This document shows, piece by piece, positions 32,329-33,397 of a stretch of 33,397 nucleotides of DNA. Positions within the stretch are counted from its first letter, which is position 1. Each line of letters begins with the position of its first letter. The notes below the pieces were generated by a model that did no database searches, was not told the origin of the DNA, and saw only the letters and a program-made list of their open reading frames with translations. Both the position numbers and the translations under genes were made by a program. The DNA comes from Lachnospiraceae bacterium (lineage in GTDB: Bacteria > Bacillota > Clostridia > Lachnospirales > Lachnospiraceae), in the NCBI GenBank assembly GCA_022510545.1, contig JAFLTG010000028.1, forward strand, positions 1 through 33,397, written 5' to 3'.

Positions 32329-33024
32329 TTATTCAGATGCCAGTTTTTTAACTCTTGACATAGCCTCTTTAACAGGTGGAAGCAGCAGGATTATAATAGT
32401 GATAGCAGCCTCTGTGAATATATATGATCCATTGTAGGCTAATGAATAGGGCAGTGGATCCCAGCCTTCCCAAGTATAATTGGCAAAAAAGACAAAGCCG
32501 GAGATTACAGTAAATATGTATCTTCCTATAACACCTACAATATAACCTTTTATAAGCCCAAACTTTGAATTACTAAACAAACCGGATAATCCCAGCGCTC
32601 CGAAAGCCAATGGATAATCAATCAGCATCTGCATTGGATACAGCACATAGGGCTCGATTAATAATTGCAAAATTCCATAGGCAACCCCGGCGAACAGTCC
32701 GGCGCCTAAGCCGAACCAGTAGCCTGGCAGACATATAATCAGCATAGAGAGTAGAGTAATCGAACCTCCCATGGGCATATCGAATATCTTCAAGTTTGAA
32801 AGTACCGTACCAAGGGCCAGTGCCATAGCGCAGAATGCCAGCTGTTTTATGGTCAGTTTTACGGAAGGCTTAGATATGCTGGAATTTTTGGATGTTTGTT
32901 TTCCTGCAAAGAACAGTGCAGCAGCTAGTAAGGCAAGAATAATTATTGCAAGCACTATATTTCCATAAATTGTGGGTACGTATGTCATTTCGTCCCAATC
33001 GTTAACAACAGTATTGTAAAACAT
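32329..33024 (-). CDS. thiT: ECF transporter S component, thiamine-specific (ThiT-like)
   Basis: Substrate-capturing membrane subunit for thiamine that works with a shared ECF energizing module (not encoded here). It has 231 residues; the ThiT core is about 180, and this protein adds an N-terminal segment with one extra hydrophobic helix (about 20-42). Core landmarks are KQLAFCAMALALGTVLSNLKIF, MPMGGSITLLSMLIICLPGYWFG, EPYVLYPMQMLIDYPLAFGALGLSG and the C-terminal WEGWDPLPYSLAYNGSYIFTE, which hold the Glu, Tyr, Trp and Asn residues that line the thiamine pocket in ThiT. A TPP riboswitch in the leader independently supports the thiamine assignment. The start codon follows directly on the terminator T run. 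The gene's 3' side is 62 bases from the IS. Confidence 0.93.
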   Translation of the reverse strand: MFYNTVVNDWDEMTYVPTIYGNIVLAIIILALLAAALFFAGKQTSKNSSISKPSVKLTIKQLAFCAMALALGTVLSNLKIFDMPMGGSITLLSMLIICLPGYWFGLGAGLFAGVAYGILQLLIEPYVLYPMQMLIDYPLAFGALGLSGLFSNSKFGLIKGYIVGVIGRYIFTVISGFVFFANYTWEGWDPLPYSLAYNGSYIFTEAAITIIILLLPPVKEAMSRVKKLASE

Positions 33025-33054
33025 AAAAAAACCTCCTTTAAGATGCTAAGGAGG
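33025..33054 (-). terminator. TPP riboswitch expression platform: terminator that includes the thiT ribosome site
   Basis: On the minus strand, CCTCCTT (33054-33048) and AAGGAGG (33038-33032) form a 7-bp stem followed by TTTTTTT and immediately the ATG. The second arm is the Shine-Dalgarno sequence itself. The minus-strand TCCTTA at 33052-33047 could instead pair with TAAGGA of the aptamer (33131-33126), giving an antiterminator when TPP is absent. Confidence 0.75.
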
Positions 33055-33120
33055 GAGACACAATATAATCAATAATATGCAGGTAAAAGTTTAAATACGC
33101 CATACATACCAAAGATTAAT

Positions 33121-33209
33121 CTGCTTCCTTACGCCGGTATTATCCGGTTCAAGTAGTGAGGGTTAGAAATATTGTGTATATTTCAATCTCAGCAATGTGC
33201 TCCCCTAGC
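33121..33209 (-). ncRNA. TPP (thiamine pyrophosphate) riboswitch aptamer
   Basis: On the minus strand the conserved THI-box elements occur in order: AGGGGAGC, GCTGAGA, ACCC, then CTTGAACCGGATAATACCGGCGTAAGGAAGC-type 3' half (with GGATAAT and CCGGCGTAAGGA as key blocks). CCGG-ATAATA-CCGG makes the P4/P5-side hairpin, and the GCTA/AAGC ends can close P1. It lies about 97 bases upstream of thiT. A TTGACT at 33245-33240 may be its -35, but no good -10 was found at the right distance. Confidence 0.93.
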
Positions 33210-33397
33210 GATTATTTAGTTAACATAATAGTGCCTGTAAGTCAAGCATCAGTTTATGTATATTGATACTATAAAGATATATTATGTATTTGTCAAGTTG
33301 TAAGACTTATTAAGGTATTTATAAATTGAAATTTGTGGCTGGGCCTGAAAGACGGATTGCACAAATAGTAAGCTGGCTGGTGGTCGGCTTTCGGGAA
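33210..33397. other. A+T-rich intergenic sequence to the window edge, no gene called
   Basis: Bases 33210-33330 are A+T-rich and should contain the thiT promoter. The last ~65 bases are more G+C-rich, and three minus-strand frames enter from the right edge but close within 25-38 codons without recognisable protein sequence. I see no RNA gene or repeat here. Confidence 0.5.

Noticed and set aside
33293-33397. Minus-strand frame entering from the right edge, ending at 33293
   Set aside because: Only 34 codons with no recognisable family sequence, and two other frames are similarly open; not enough to call a gene.

Overview
The window reads as chromosomal DNA of a low-to-moderate GC Clostridia bacterium, most likely a Lachnospiraceae-type gut anaerobe. 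This is inferred from the gene families (DUF4364, DUF1385, DUF5722, a minimal malic enzyme, Csp-like S8 peptidases), strong AGGAGG ribosome sites, and the rho - rpmE - DUF1385 - prmC - prfA order. No genus can be assigned from the sequence alone.

Layout: (1) 1-3413 is the 3' part of a large repeat-built surface protein, visibly richer in G+C than its surroundings, ending in a membrane anchor with a degenerate sortase-like signal and followed by a terminator. (2) 3582-6750 holds rarA overlapping a membrane-anchored putative glycosidase of the DUF5722 type. (3) 6756-8485, on the minus strand, holds malic enzyme followed by a DUF4364 winged-helix protein. (4) 8578-13651 is a translation/transcription housekeeping run: rho, rpmE, DUF1385, prmC, prfA. 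(5) 13676-17180 holds a small lipoprotein, a DUF4143-type ATPase and an M18 aminopeptidase. (6) 17280-20429 is a copper-efflux unit: a promoter with two CsoR-type operators, csoR, and a copA with an in-frame C-terminal CopZ-like domain preceded by its own internal ribosome site. (7) 20572-22479 is a cytosolic subtilase. (8) 22553-24988, minus strand, is a polar amino acid ABC transporter whose binding protein looks circularly permuted. (9) 25240-28977 holds a DMT exporter, then a minus-strand MBOAT/SGNH acyltransferase pair. (10) 29195-30649 holds a fructosamine-kinase-like gene and a small unknown gene. (11) 30723-32266 is a complete IS3-family insertion sequence. (12) 32329-33209, minus strand, is a thiamine ECF S component (ThiT) under a TPP riboswitch.

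The most informative signals are these. The IS can be removed on paper: one ATT target duplication is restored and an intrinsic terminator hairpin reassembles, with the insertion point exactly in its loop. The IS also carries a ~25-bp hairpin that would hide the transposase ribosome site in read-through RNA. The amino acid binding protein has its canonical C-terminal segment at the N-terminus. The copA gene encodes a tethered, and possibly also separately translated, copper chaperone. The thiT riboswitch terminator uses the Shine-Dalgarno sequence as one arm of its stem.
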